Shown here: positions 13,901 to 26,480 of the stretch, piece by piece | Position numbering within the stretch: the stretch's first letter is position 1 | Layout: the number at the start of each line of letters is the position of its first letter | Assembly (NCBI GenBank): GCA_965153455.1 | Contig: OZ234496.1 | Location: forward strand, 20,266,304-20,330,303 | Direction: 5' to 3' | Source: Sphagnum compactum | Lineage: Eukaryota > Bryophyta > Sphagnopsida > Sphagnales | DNA length: 64,000 nt | Position numbers and translations under genes: made by a program | Notes under the pieces: model-generated | Database searches by the model: none | Told to the model about the DNA's origin: nothing | What the model saw: the letters and a program-made list of their open reading frames with translations, nothing else

Positions 13901-14156
13901 GAGTTTATCTATTTTCATTTTTCCAACCCCACCCATAAAACTGGGACTGAAAATAGTTCGTAGACTACTAAAATAGTTCGTAGCAAACCACCTGGACAAA
14001 TCATTATGATTGGCCAATCAAAAACAGGGACCAACAGTCAAATCACATTACACTCTTCTCTGGCATGTGCTTTGCTTTGCTTTGCTGCGACTCAGCAAAC
14101 TGTGCAAAAATGCTAGGCCACAACCATCTTGCTGACCCAAACTGGCATGTTTTGAT
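10913..14156. other. No gene seen
   Basis: AT-rich intergenic DNA. The open frames at 11.1-12.1 kb are lysine/phenylalanine-rich low-complexity translations without domain features. A TATATA-rich stretch lies near 13.6 kb. Confidence 0.4.
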
Positions 14157-14173
14157 TTTTCTTTAAGCAATTT

Positions 14174-14353
14174 GATTTCGGAAGCACAACAGCAGACCCG
14201 ACCTGACAAGCTGTTGCCACCCCCAAGTCAAGCCCTGTGGGCAGAGAGGGCCAGCAGGAGTTTCATCTGCACACGACTCGGTTTGAACCCAGGAACCAGT
14301 TGTGGTCCCCGGGTCCCAGAATGGCCCATACCAGTGAACCATCACCCCTGGGG
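14174..14353 (-). mobile_element. tRNA-derived SINE with target-site duplication
   Basis: On the minus strand this 180-bp unit begins CCCCAGGGGTGATGG. It has a perfect Pol III A box, TGGTTCACTGG, at 14341-14331. The B box, GGTTCAAACC, is at 14289-14280, so 41 nt separate the boxes. It is bounded by imperfect 17-bp direct repeats at 14157-14173 and 14354-14370 (two mismatches), which I read as the target-site duplication. Composition is far more GC-rich than the surroundings. Open frames across it are incidental. The source tRNA and the SINE family are not identified. Confidence 0.7.
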
Positions 14354-14370
14354 TTTTCTTTACCCAATTT

Positions 14371-16345
14371 TAATTTGGAGCTCACTAACATACTCAGCAC
14401 TGCTGGCATTGCTCTAAGTAAGTACAAAGACATAGGTAGTAAACAATCCTTATTTTTGAGTGAGAACACTCCAAGGATTTTGAGTCTTTCACTACAAACT
14501 TTAGGGGGCATGGATAAGGCCAACTTTGCCCTTGAGGTTGAAGGTTCTTTTTGCATAAAAGTGCAGAAAAAAGTTGGACTGGGAAAGGGAGTCATGTATC
14601 ATAAAGAGATACAATCAATCAAGGAATGTCACTTGTGCCCTCATCTCATGAATGGTCCAAAATGCATGGATCACCAAGCCCGTGTTCCCATCCTAGCCCT
14701 TCAACATCCTCCAAACAAAACGTGCTCTCGTTTTTGTCTTGCATTTAGACACCTTGGGTGAACCAGCACCCACACTGGTACCATGGTAAAAATCTCAATA
14801 TCTGTTTAAATTGTTTCTAAATATTGCAAATATCCCATGCTAGAACTAATTTGGGGTTTTTTGAGTTCAAATCTAACATTTTTTGAGCTTCATAAGGTCA
14901 GTAAGAGGCCTTGCTCAAAAAGTTAAAGGTACCAAGTACCAATGTTGATGCAGGTTCACCTTGGCCGTATTTGGACAAGCATTGTCTGGGGCAAGAACTC
15001 GGCGGCGAATCTTACCAAATGGAAGAAATCTTCCACAGTGGAACTGCACAGCCTCTGAAAGCTGAGGAAAAAGTCGAAGAAAAATTTAACTACTTTGGGC
15101 TTTGCTACCCAATGGGGAAAGTAAATATTACTCTTGCACACATGGACTGTTTTCGTATTTCAAGATATTCACAAACAAACACAAGAAGTTGTCAGTTTCA
15201 CCCATAATAAGAACCCTAGTTTATTGGTTTGCATATTGACTCCAATACAAATTTTCATGTGTTTTATTTACACATTACATTGGACGATGTTATCTCATAG
15301 CTAATGATAATCACAACGCGATAGTAGTATTTTAAGAGTAAGTACAAATCCAACCAAACAAAATTATTTTGTTTTCAAGGTTACATATCAATTTGACCAT
15401 ATTTCAACTACATTGTGGCGGAGGTTGGAAGCGTATGAGTGTGTGTGTGCATTTGTGAGGTCCGTCGCACCCATCATTTACCTCCACTCCACCAATTAAG
15501 GCACGTTTCTTCTCATTGTGTAGAGGGCTTTTGACATTTTTGCTACCGTGTTTCAATTTTGTGGATTGATTCCTTGATGGCCACCACTTATTCTTCTCTT
15601 ATCCACAAACTCTTTGTCCAAACTTCAGGCCTCTTTTGTGCTCCAAATTCGCCAATGAACCCCTATCTGATAAGAATTTCCTACAACAATGACATTTTCA
15701 AACTCGGACATTGGGTGGTGATATTTCAACTCCATGAAAGCCCCACACTTCATAGCTAGTTGGCATTTTAGAACTCTTTTAATGGGATGGGAATTGTGCT
15801 TGGCGGATTTTACACCCAAAGAATAACTTGGGAAGTGATCCAATCCCCCCTTGAGGCTTCTACTCCTTTCAATTGGATTCTCCAATCCCCCAAAAAAAAA
15901 CCCAAAAAAAACGAACATAGGGTCCTCAAACCACTCACCCAAGTACGGGCCACTTTACACAAAGTTCAATGGTGTCAATTTTGTTGGTTGTTGTTTCAGC
16001 CACTTTGATTGGCCTATCACTTTTTTTTGTTGGGGAGAAACATTGGGCACTCATCAAAATAGAAGTATGGACCAACTCCCCTTTGGGCCACCTTTATAGT
16101 TTTATAAAATTTGAACTTTGGGCAAAACATATATGGGAAGAAATGTGGTTTTATTGGGAACCTCTTGGGGTACACATTGAGAACATAAGGAACATTGTTG
16201 GGAACACGATGGGAACTTTTTTTTTTTTTTTTTTTTTAAATTTCTAAATCCAAGCCCATACTCCCCTTATTTTTTTATTATCAGTCTGGGCCAATACCCC
16301 TGGCTAAGAGAGTGGATACCTACCTTGATTTCACCAGTTTCAGCC
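14371..16345. other. No gene seen; poly-T tract
   Basis: Between the SINE and the AMP deaminase promoter I see only frames without domains (about 14.4-16.1 kb). An uninterrupted T tract lies at about 16217-16237, possibly the tail of a retroposed element on the minus strand. Confidence 0.35.
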
Positions 16346-16350
16346 TGGGA

Positions 16351-16360
16351 TATTTATAAA
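16351..16360 (+). promoter_or_regulatory. Probable TATA box of the AMP deaminase gene
   Basis: TATTTATAAA precedes the AMP deaminase start codon by about 1.15 kb, which implies a long leader or a 5'-UTR intron. The presumed leader holds a run of 22 C at 16439-16460 and a CT microsatellite at about 17148-17168, both common in plant 5' UTRs. The transcription start is inferred, not seen. Confidence 0.4.
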
Positions 16361-17515
16361 AAGAAGAAGCCATCTCTCCAACCATGAAAGGGTCGTTGTA
16401 CAAGTACTTTATAATCCCCAAAATTGGGGGTCCCATCTCCCCCCCCCCCCCCCCCCCCCCTTTCCCACCCACAAAAAAAACCCAAAAAAATAAAAAACAG
16501 AAAAAAGGGGGGGACTGACGGCTTCCTGCCCGCTGCAGCGTCGGTCGGTCAGTCAGTCAGGCTCCAAGGCAAACTGAGTTCGATGGAGTGCGAGTGAGAG
16601 AAGGGAAGAAGATCCTCGTCGCCATCGCTCCTCTTTGGTGCTTTCGTTTTCCAGTAACCTTTGGGAGCACGCTTGGAAAAGTGGAAATCCCTTTCTCTTG
16701 CCCAGAATTCTTCACGATTCATAGAACTAAATTTTTGTTCCTTTTTTCTTTTATTTCTTTTGGTTTGCTCTTTTGTTTGTCCCCGTGTTTGCTTTCAATT
16801 TGGTTTGGATGTGGTGTCTCTGGTTTTTGTTTGTTGTATTTTGGAGTCCTTTTTCTTCTTCCTTCCTTCCTTCCTTCTTTTATGGTTTTCAGGGATTTGG
16901 GAAGAGTTTTGGTTTTTCTTCCCTTTGCTATGGAGAAATTCTAAACCAATTTTTTCTGGTTGGTGTGTGAGTTCATTGTTTGTCATCCTTAGAGGATTTG
17001 TGTTTTGATTGTCGCCATTTTGTTGGAGATCATGTTAAGCTGCATCTCTAACATTGGAAATACACGTTTACTCTCTTCTTCCACTTGGAATATGTTTCAG
17101 ATGGATCCTTGTCTGATTCTTGTGTGGTTCTTGTAATTGTTTCCTTCTCTTCTCTCTCTCTCTCTCTCGTTTGATTTTTGGAGCTTTTGTTTCAACTTTG
17201 TGGTGGCTAGCTTGCATGATCCTTATATGCCTATTTCTGGTCCAAGTTTGTCATCTCGACCTTATGTGCATCGCATTGTCACAAAGCTTCTTCATCATCA
17301 GTGTTTAGTTTCTAGTGTGCTTCTTTTTCGTGGTTCTTTGGTTTTGGTCGATATCTATCTTGATGTGTTCCTCCGCAACACCAAATTGTACCTTAAGAGA
17401 AGTGAAGTCATTGCTTCTCTCTCAAGCTGCAGACCAGGTGCAAGAGTACTAATTTCAGAAGGAGACATTCTAATTCGCAATTTTTTTTGAATCGTTTAGA
17501 ACCTTGTAGGGTCAA

Positions 17516-20500
17516 ATGGAGGGAACAAACACAAGAGCAACATGGTTATCACTAGCAGTTGCGGCTATAGTAGGGGCAAGTGTTGCTGCAACATCAGCAT
17601 TTTTGCTGCATAGAAGGGCTTTAGAGCAAATTAAAGCGAAGATTGAGGTGGAATCTGGACATCAAAGGTCAGAAGAACGCAAACATCTGCATCATGTTGT
17701 GGCGACTCGCCAACGCAAGGTGGCGAGAGATGCAGCTTGTTTGGACAACAAGAATGATCGATTGCTTCTAGAAAGTCCACCAAATGGCACAGAGAACGGT
17801 AAATCAGTACTAGATTCTTCTACCCCACGCCCAGCTATTGGTCTCCCTCACTTGCAGATTAAACAAGATGGTAAGATCATCCCTTTTGCGCAGCTGAATC
17901 CCCACTCATTAGTGTCATAGTTGGCTCAAAAAAAGCTCCAGATTGTTTGCTCTATTGCTTGTCTATGTTTGGATTGTACTGAAAACTAGCTTGCAAACCT
18001 CAAATTTTCATAATTCACATTGTTCTTGATGTACAACATCATGTTGTAAATATGTCTTGTTGGAGAGTCTTGGAGTTGACATGAGTGGTTTCTAGTGAAC
18101 TAAAAGGCTTATGGATTTTGCACATCCAGTTTGATCTGATCTCTTCTCTTGGTTAATGTAGGTGGTTCCAACATCTTATCAAGGCTTCCATCAATGCAAC
18201 TCTCACGACCAGTTGCAGGAATTATACGGCCTACCACTCCAAAGTCTCCTGTTCATAGCACTATATTCGAGGACATGGAAAGCTCTGAAGAAGAAGATCA
18301 GGACCTTCAAGAGTTGAATGATGAAGATGAGCAGATGATTGGGGCTAATGGTGATGTGAACATGAAAATCAAACCAAATTCTGAGGAAGTGTATGGGTTG
18401 GTGAGTTACTCTCCTCTTTGGACAATTTTTTCATCAAAATGTCTTTGCTTTTAAACAAAATTTTCTTCCTTGGAACTAACTTCTCATCACTAGATACAAT
18501 ATTCATGGTCTACTCAAAACTCACTGTGAACCTTATTTCTAATCTCCCTCAAATGTAGTTATTTGCTTGCAATTCTTGCTCAAACTCTTGAGACTTGCTT
18601 TTGATTTCTATCAAATGCAATTCTTTGTTTGCAATTTTACAAACACTTGAACACTTGAATGATGGACAGTGGTTGGTCACTAGCATGAAAGCTAGTCCTG
18701 ATCTATGGTGTACAATAAGTGCTCCTTGATCAAAATGTACTTGTTTATTTACCTGCACACTAAGACTAGTTTTCATTGTGCACCTTGAGCTTGTTTTTTT
18801 GTTGGGCATACAATCTATCTGTACTCCAATGTTGCTCATTTCTTAATACACAAATGTGAAACTCTCCTTCACCAAAACTAACTAAGAATTTTGATTTCTC
18901 ATCATGTCCTACTTTTCTTGACGTTAGTTTCTTCTAAATTTCATTGTTGATCCGTAAATGTTCTTTTGTTGAAGGAGGATGAAGTGATCATGAAGGTGAA
19001 ATCACCTGTTCCTGAAAATATATCATCAGCAGAATTGATACGGTGTCACAGTATATCTGGCGAGATCCATGGGATGCATGCACCCAATCCCATTGCTGCT
19101 GACATTCTTCGGAAAGAACCAGAGCAAGAGACATTTGTCAGGCTTAATGTCACACCTATCGGTATATAAGCTCTCTCTCTCCATCTCATCACAAATGTTT
19201 TTCAAGAAAAAAATACACTCTTTTGGCCACCAAGTCTAGTCTTTCTTTATGTACACTCCAATCCTCCTTTAAATTGTTACTGCCCTAACATGGCAATGAA
19301 ACATTTTGATCTTGAGAAGAATCAAGGAGTTACCAAATTAGCCTAAATGTGCACCTCCGCTTTCTTTATTCAGTTGGAAACACCTTTGGACATTTCACCT
19401 AATTTGGTTATGCTTTCAATCCTTATGTTATGCCAAATTGGCTACTTTTTGGTCATAGTTACTATGTTAAAAAGTTTATTTCTCTCTATACCCGGTTTCT
19501 CCCATGGTCCTATCTATTATACCCCTCCCCAATTTGATGGGAAGAACATGAGCTCCCTTAAAAAAGACCTTATGGTGGGGTTCACAAGTTACCTAGATGA
19601 AATGATCCAAAGGCTTACATGTTGCATCATACGGTGGGGTTCACAACTTATTTAGATGAAATGATCCAAACGCTTACATGTTGATGCAATAGTGTTTGGC
19701 CTTGCATGACATGTTCTACCACCTTTATGCCTTCAAGCTCCATAGAAGGCCACTTCATTGCTTGACCAACCTTCTTAGGTCAATTTCTCATTAATGCCAG
19801 CCAAAGTCACCATGGAAGCTTCAATCGTCTAAAGGATTTTACTCCTAACAGATTTTGTCAAGAATCTTGTAATATTCATATGGTAATTATTATGTACTAT
19901 TTTGGCTTGTGTAGAAGCACCTTCTGCTGAAGAAGACGAAGTGTGTAGTTGGATGCAAGAGTGTTTGGCCTTGCGTGAGAAATATGTATTTCGTGAAGAA
20001 GTGCACCCATGGAAGAAACATGAGATTACAGATCCAAGCACTCCAAAACCTAATCCTAATCCTTTCCACTATATTGCACAACCAGCATCTTCTGTAAGTT
20101 ACTTCATTGCATCTTCTTTGTTTCATTCTTATATGCCCCACTTGTAAATATTTTATGTATTTTGTTTCGTACTCATCAGAGTTGAAAGTTTAATTTCTCC
20201 ATATTTGGGACAATCAAACTTCAAAAAAACTAATATTTTTTTTTGTTGTATTGTGTTATAACTAATAGCGAAAATCCTCACTAAGAGTTTTTATTTTGTA
20301 GCATGTATATAAAATGGTGGATGGTGTTGTGCGGGTCTATGCTAGTGAAGCAGGTAAATTATGTTCCCTAAAGTTGCATAATCCTACTAAGTTTTTATAG
20401 ATACAAAATTGCCAACATCTGGAGTTGGAATCAATTTCTTGCTAGAGGAATTGAAAGCTAATGTTCTCGAAAAATGCAAACTTTCTAACATGGGAGTTTT

Positions 20501-23500
20501 AAAAGCCTCATGAATCTTGGGAACACTTATAAACCTACTTGTCATGGTGGTATATAGTACTTCCTACTCACTATAACATTTGGCAAGCATGTACATGTCA
20601 TATAATGTTTGGTTTGAAATGGTATTTCATGAGTGGCACCTTTAGTGACCAAATTGTCTTGCATAATCGTGATGTGTGCCATGTATTTGTGCATATTCTA
20701 CCACCCCTACTCATCATTATGACCTCATGACTTAAGTCATCCACCCTATTGGTTTTAACAACTCTCTTGAGAAATTGTGATTGTCATCACATCTTTAGAT
20801 ATCCAAGTTCATATAAACATTTTCTCTAACTTTCTACATCCTTGGCAAATGTTGATGATAGTTTTTTATTGTGTTCAATGGCAATGTGAAGGAAGATGTA
20901 AGCTTGGCAGTATGGATTTACATAGTTGCATTGCATGGATTCCAAATTGCACTTGTCTTTGAACATGTCAAGCGAGAATCTTAGGTTGATTAATGCTTCT
21001 AAATACTTACAATGGATGCAGAAAAGGAGGAGCTTTTTCCAGTGTATGATGCCACCACCTTCTTTACAGACATGCATCAAATTCTCAAAATCATTGCTTT
21101 GGGAAATGTACGCACGCTATGCCATCATCGCCTACGTTTTTTGGAGCAGGTGAGCTACATGGGTGGGACATTTGGAGTCACTTTTCCACAAACCACATCA
21201 CCACAAAAGTTTTTCAATACTACTAATTCATGAGTTTTCTAACACACAATTTTAAAAATATGTTCACACCTTGACATGAAATTGCAACTCATTTTGAGAG
21301 GAGTGAAAAAAAAACATATCAGGTTATAAACCATGTCAACTTGTCAACCTTGTAAGGTTTCTTGGGTGTGAGAGGCCTTCTATTCAAGGAGCTTGAATAT
21401 GAGAAATTATTTCCAAGTTGGAATATGGTTATGATGATGCCACTTAGCACTACTAGGACTCATTTGATTACAATGCTACTATTGTGTGGTCTATGATAGA
21501 AATTCAGCATTCACCTTATGTTGAATGCCGATCGGGAGTTTTTGGCACAAAAGAGTGCTCCACATAGGGACTTCTACAATGTTCGAAAAGTTGACACCCA
21601 TGTGCACCATTCCTCATGCATGAATCAAAAACATCTTTTGCGTTTCATCAAATCAAAACTTCGCAAGGAACCTGATGAGGTTGGACCCATAACTCTCTTC
21701 CATCCCATTGTGTCTACATCTATTGATCAATTTCATCTCATATAACATCGACATCCAAAATTGTTTCACCCATGATATAATTTATGTCAATTTGTTGATG
21801 TTATTTTGCACCTCATCATTGTTCCAGTTGGGCAAGTTTTATTTTATTTCCATTTCACCTTGATCTCCACCAAATTTTTATTTTTCATATTTTGAAACTA
21901 GCCAATTGTCTTTTTGTGGAACAAGAAATTTACATGAATTTAACTTTTTTGCAGATTGTAATCTTCCGTGATGGCAAATATCTCACACTAAAGGAGGTGT
22001 TTGAGAGTTTGGATCTAACTGGGTAAGGTTTTGGTTTGTGTTATTGATGTTGTGTTTGGAAAATAAATACTTTAGTTGAGAAGGATTGATTTGTTGAAAT
22101 CTTATCAATTATGGGTAGGTTCTAAAACATGCTTATGAAATTAAGCATGATGTGGTCTCAATTTTGTTCACATGGTTTTTTAATAGTTGCCAATAGTTTA
22201 TTGTGGAAGGATGAAAATTGTGCTCCTCATGTTGGTTGGTCTTTTTAATTTTATTTTTTAAATGATGCAAGTTGTTAAAGGTTTTGTGGTGTATGTTGAG
22301 TTGAAACAGGTATGACCTCAATGTGGACTTGCTAGATGTGCATGCGGACAAAAACACATTTCATCGCTTTGACAAATTCAATCTCAAGTACAACCCATTT
22401 GGCCAAAGCAGGCTGAGAGAGATTTTCTTGAAGCAAGACAATCTCATTCAAGGTTTATCTTCATTTTTAAAAACATAACTAGATCCAAGATCCTCAACTC
22501 AACTTTTATATGCATGTTTCTATTAAATTTTCTCCCAACCAAGTTATTAAAATGTTTTTTATATTGAATCCTACCTTCTTGTTGTTCAATTCTTTTCTTT
22601 TCTCATAATTTGGTGACCATGGTCAAACTTCACAAAATGGTCCCACAACACAATGATCCAACTCAATACCATGCTCTACAATTTTTTTGGACTCAACTTA
22701 TGTACTTGTTTGCTACAATATCAGGACGCTTTTTGGCGGAACTAACAAAGGAAGTGTTTTCTGACCTTGCTGCAAGTAAATATCAGGTATACTCAATGTA
22801 ACACCTTCATATACTCATTTTCCCCACTATAACCACTCTTATTACATGTAAGATTCTTGGTATTAGTGCTTAGTGTATACAATGACTCATTAGCAAGTTT
22901 GCAATTTTTAAAACTTGCACAAAAAATTAACTCTTGAATGTAGTGATGTTTTTGAGTTGTCTTCCTTTGTTTGGTGGCATGTAATTGTTTCATTGGTACA
23001 TATTATTTGGTTATAGCAAACCCACCAATGTGTCATGCTAGATGTCATTTACAATAATTCATCCATTTGAGTAAAAAAATTGGGTACATACAATTTAATC
23101 TTAAGGGAAGATTAAGTAATCATGTTGGCCCTATTATGGTGGTTAGAAAACTATCCACATGTGAAAGGAGGTAGTGCCCAGGCTAAGGGTGAAAACTCCT
23201 TTCATCAATGCTTTAGTTGCAAAAATATCATGTCCATTTTTTTTATTATTAAACTTTTCAAAGGTATTGTCATTTGGCTTAGGATCCATTATTGAATGTA
23301 TGAAAATCATAGTTTTAATCATTTCTTTGATGATGCAGATGGCGGAATACAGGATTTCCATATATGGAAGAGAGCAAAGTGAATGGGATCAATTGGCAAG
23401 TTGGATAGTCAACAATGAATTGTACAGTGAAAATGTGACATGGCTTATTCAAGTGAGAGATTGTTGTTTATATATTGAACATTTTGATGTTGGAAAAAAA

Positions 23501-26480
23501 TATTATTAGCATAGTTGCAATAATTTAAAACATATAATTTGTTAAAAGTTTAAGAGTTCACATCATCTCATCCTTGTATAATATATGCATGGTCACCCAT
23601 TGTGATGTTGTGAGGATAGTCTGCTTGATTGACAAGTCGAGGAGAATGTTTTTTTTATACTAAAATATATGTTCATTAAGTGTAACTTAATAATGTTGTT
23701 TGGAACTAATACTTAATGATGGGATGCATTGGATGTCACAGTTGCCACGTTTGTATCACATTTACAAGGAAATGGGTATTTTGGGGTCATTTGAAACCAT
23801 CCTAGAAAATGTGTTCATGCCCCTATTTGAGGTCACTGTCAATCCTTCTTCCCACCCCCAGCTCCATGTCTTCCTTGAACAGGTTAGCAACATATGACTT
23901 TGTTGAACAAAATTTTCATCTTTTTATTGGCATTATTTTCCATGAACATCTTCATCTTTTGAATTGAATTTTTAATGATAGTTCTAGAAATAATTCTCGA
24001 GACGAAAGTCTCTAGATAGTGTGAATAGTGGGAAGGTGTCTACTCACATCTGAACTATATGAGCTTTTTTATGCCTTACCACCTAGTCCATGTTTAATTA
24101 ATTCTAATTTGGTGGATGATAGGTGGTGGGTTTTGACATGGTTGATGATGAGAGCAAGCCTGAAAGACGACCCACTAAGCACATGCCAACACCAGCACAA
24201 TGGAACAACCCCTTCAATCCTGCATATTCATATTGGGCATATTATGTTTATGCAAATCTTTACATTCTAAATAAGGTGAATCCTTTATGTTTTTTGAGAA
24301 AAATTATTACCTTTCAATTTCACACTACATTTTACCACCATTTTAGATCTTGTAAACCCACATTTATAGTATTGTAAATTTAATAATGTATAAAATGAAG
24401 GGAGCATAGTGGAGATTGCAATTCAGAATACACAATAAATTGATTCTAAACGAAATTTAAATTGTTATGATGTGTCCTTGTAGCTACGAGAGGCCAAAGG
24501 CATGTCCACCATAAAATTTCGACCTCATGCTGGTGAAGTAAGTCAATATTAAAATTTTGAAAACTACTTGTGTCCCTCAACTGACATCAACCAATTTTAT
24601 TTTTTCAAATTGTGTTTAATAGATGTGTTTTTTTTATAAAAATGATGGACGAATGGTTTAATTAATTAAAGGTCACAAATGAGTAGGTCATATTTCTTTG
24701 ATGGAACAATAGAGAAGTTTTTCATTCTAGAAACTGTTGAGACGTTCAAAATTACAACTAGAAGCCAACCAAGGACTCTTATTGTATTGCATCAATGGAG
24801 AGAAAGATAGTAATAATGTGAAAATGACATCAATTTTTTATCGCGAATAGGCAGGGGAGTTGGACCACCTAGCAGCAACCTTTTTGTTGGCTCACAATAT
24901 AGCGCATGGCAACAATTTACGCAAATCTCCTGGCCTTCAATACTTATATTACCTTGCACAGGTAGTACTTGTTTCTAGTTCATAGTGAAATCTTATGTAA
25001 CTTCTTAACAAAATATCATTTGTGTAACTAGATCAACATGTTTTGCTCATGTGTTAAATACACAACATCCTTTGTCTTTGTCTGTCAATTTTCTTTTTTT
25101 TCAGTGATGTTAAAGAAAGAGGAGTTTTTTCCAACGTTGGCCTTCTTGTTTTTGGGGGTATCAATGGACAGATTGGGTTGGCAATGTCCCCGTTGAGCAA
25201 CAACCATCTGTTCTTGGACTATCACCGCAACCCTTTTCCCGTGTTTTTTGCAAGAGGGCTCAATGTGTCTCTTTCCACTGATGACCCACTCCAAATTCAT
25301 TTCACCAAGGAGCCTCTTGTAGAAGAGTACAGCATTGCTGCGCAGGTATCATCATCCAAACCAAAACTATGTAACTCCATTTCATTGGGATTTTGTAGGT
25401 AGTTACTTGGTGATTAATATTGAGATTGTGAACACAAGCTCTGGCATTACAAAATTTTGGGTGTTAAGTAACAGAAAAGCTTATTGGCAATGTGTGTGCA
25501 TGTTGACCAATACTAATTTTGGTTGTCACAAAAAATTGAGCTTGTATATATCTAAGTTAACTTTTTGTGGATATTTGGAGCTAGGTGTGGAAGTTGAGTT
25601 CTTGTGATCTTTGTGAAATTGCACGCAACTCAGTGCATCAATCAGGGTTCCACCACTCTTTCAAGGTTAGTTTGACAAAACAACCACCATTTATGTTTGG
25701 TTCCAGTATTAAATGACAACCAAGGTCCCTAAGGGATTGATTTTGTTACTATGATTGCATGTTATAATGGAGTCTTAAACAAAACTAAAGAAAACATTCA
25801 AGATTGTTCTTCATGTCTTTAGTATGGATGTTATGTATGCAATTGAATCTTTCATATCTCTAGAAGATTACAAACGTCACCAAGACAAATATGTAATCCA
25901 GCTTTGTAGAAAAGTTACAAGCCATTATAATTTTGTGGACTTTTATAAACATTTAATATCCTATTTCTTGAAAAAACATCACTTGGGAAATGCAGTCACA
26001 TTGGATTGGAATGCACTACTTCAAAAGGGGCCCAGATGGGAATGACATTCACAAGACCAATGTCCCTCGTATGCGTGTTGAGTTTCGCCATGAGGTACAT
26101 TGTTCAAATTGCATTACATTTGTATTGTAGTTGTAACATATTTGTAAAAAATATGTTATTCTTATGTTCTCAACATCAAGCTTCAAATGGAGGACAAAGC
26201 TGTTAGAGTTAATTTTGAATGGCTTAATCAACATGAATTTTTTTGATGGTTATAACATTTTTCCATCATCAATTATCCAATTGCCATAGAAGATAAATTT
26301 TTCAATTTTCAACAAGTATCAAGGTGTTTGGACAAAATATTCTTTTCTTTCTTTCCTTTCTTTCCTTTAAACCTAATTTTAAAAGTTGACTTGGGGGTTA
26401 TGCGGATTCAGGTATGGAAAGAGGAGATGGACTATGTATATCTTGGCACAGCAAAAATCTCAGATGAGTTTATGCCTTAA
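17516..26480 (+). CDS. AMPD: AMP deaminase (19 exons)
   Basis: Deaminates AMP to IMP in purine interconversion; the plant enzyme (Arabidopsis FAC1) is membrane-anchored by its N-terminus. Exons: 17516-17870, 18162-18400, 18975-19161, 19915-20093, 20302-20353, 21022-21149, 21500-21679, 21955-22022, 22310-22452, 22725-22786, 23339-23452, 23742-23882, 24123-24275, 24484-24537, 24851-24961, 25172-25345, 25585-25665, 25996-26094, 26412-26480. All phases agree and give 862 residues without a stop; Arabidopsis has about 839. Residues about 10-32 form the membrane segment, followed by a variable, acidic linker (about 150-175). The catalytic domain shows VDTHVHHS (zinc ligands His414/416), RPHAGE (His682) and SLSTDDP (Asp759/760). 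The exon 3 start could be 18978 instead. Exon 7 uses the weak donor GTTGGA. Intron 3 (753 bp) holds a tandem duplication. It appears functional. Confidence 0.95.
19574..19690. repeat. Two-copy 59-bp tandem duplication in AMPD intron 3
   Basis: Units start at 19574 and 19633 with GGTGGGGTTCACAA and differ at few positions. They lie inside the third intron. The following sequence, GTGTTTGGCCTTGC, also occurs in exon 4 some 270 bases downstream. Confidence 0.75.

Noticed and set aside
14172-14761. Long open frames on both strands around 14.2-14.7 kb
   Set aside because: They start within the SINE and share no domain features; length comes from local GC content.
16588-17490. Several overlapping open frames upstream of AMP deaminase
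   Set aside because: Hydrophobic, T-rich translations in the presumed leader or UTR intron, with no conserved motif.
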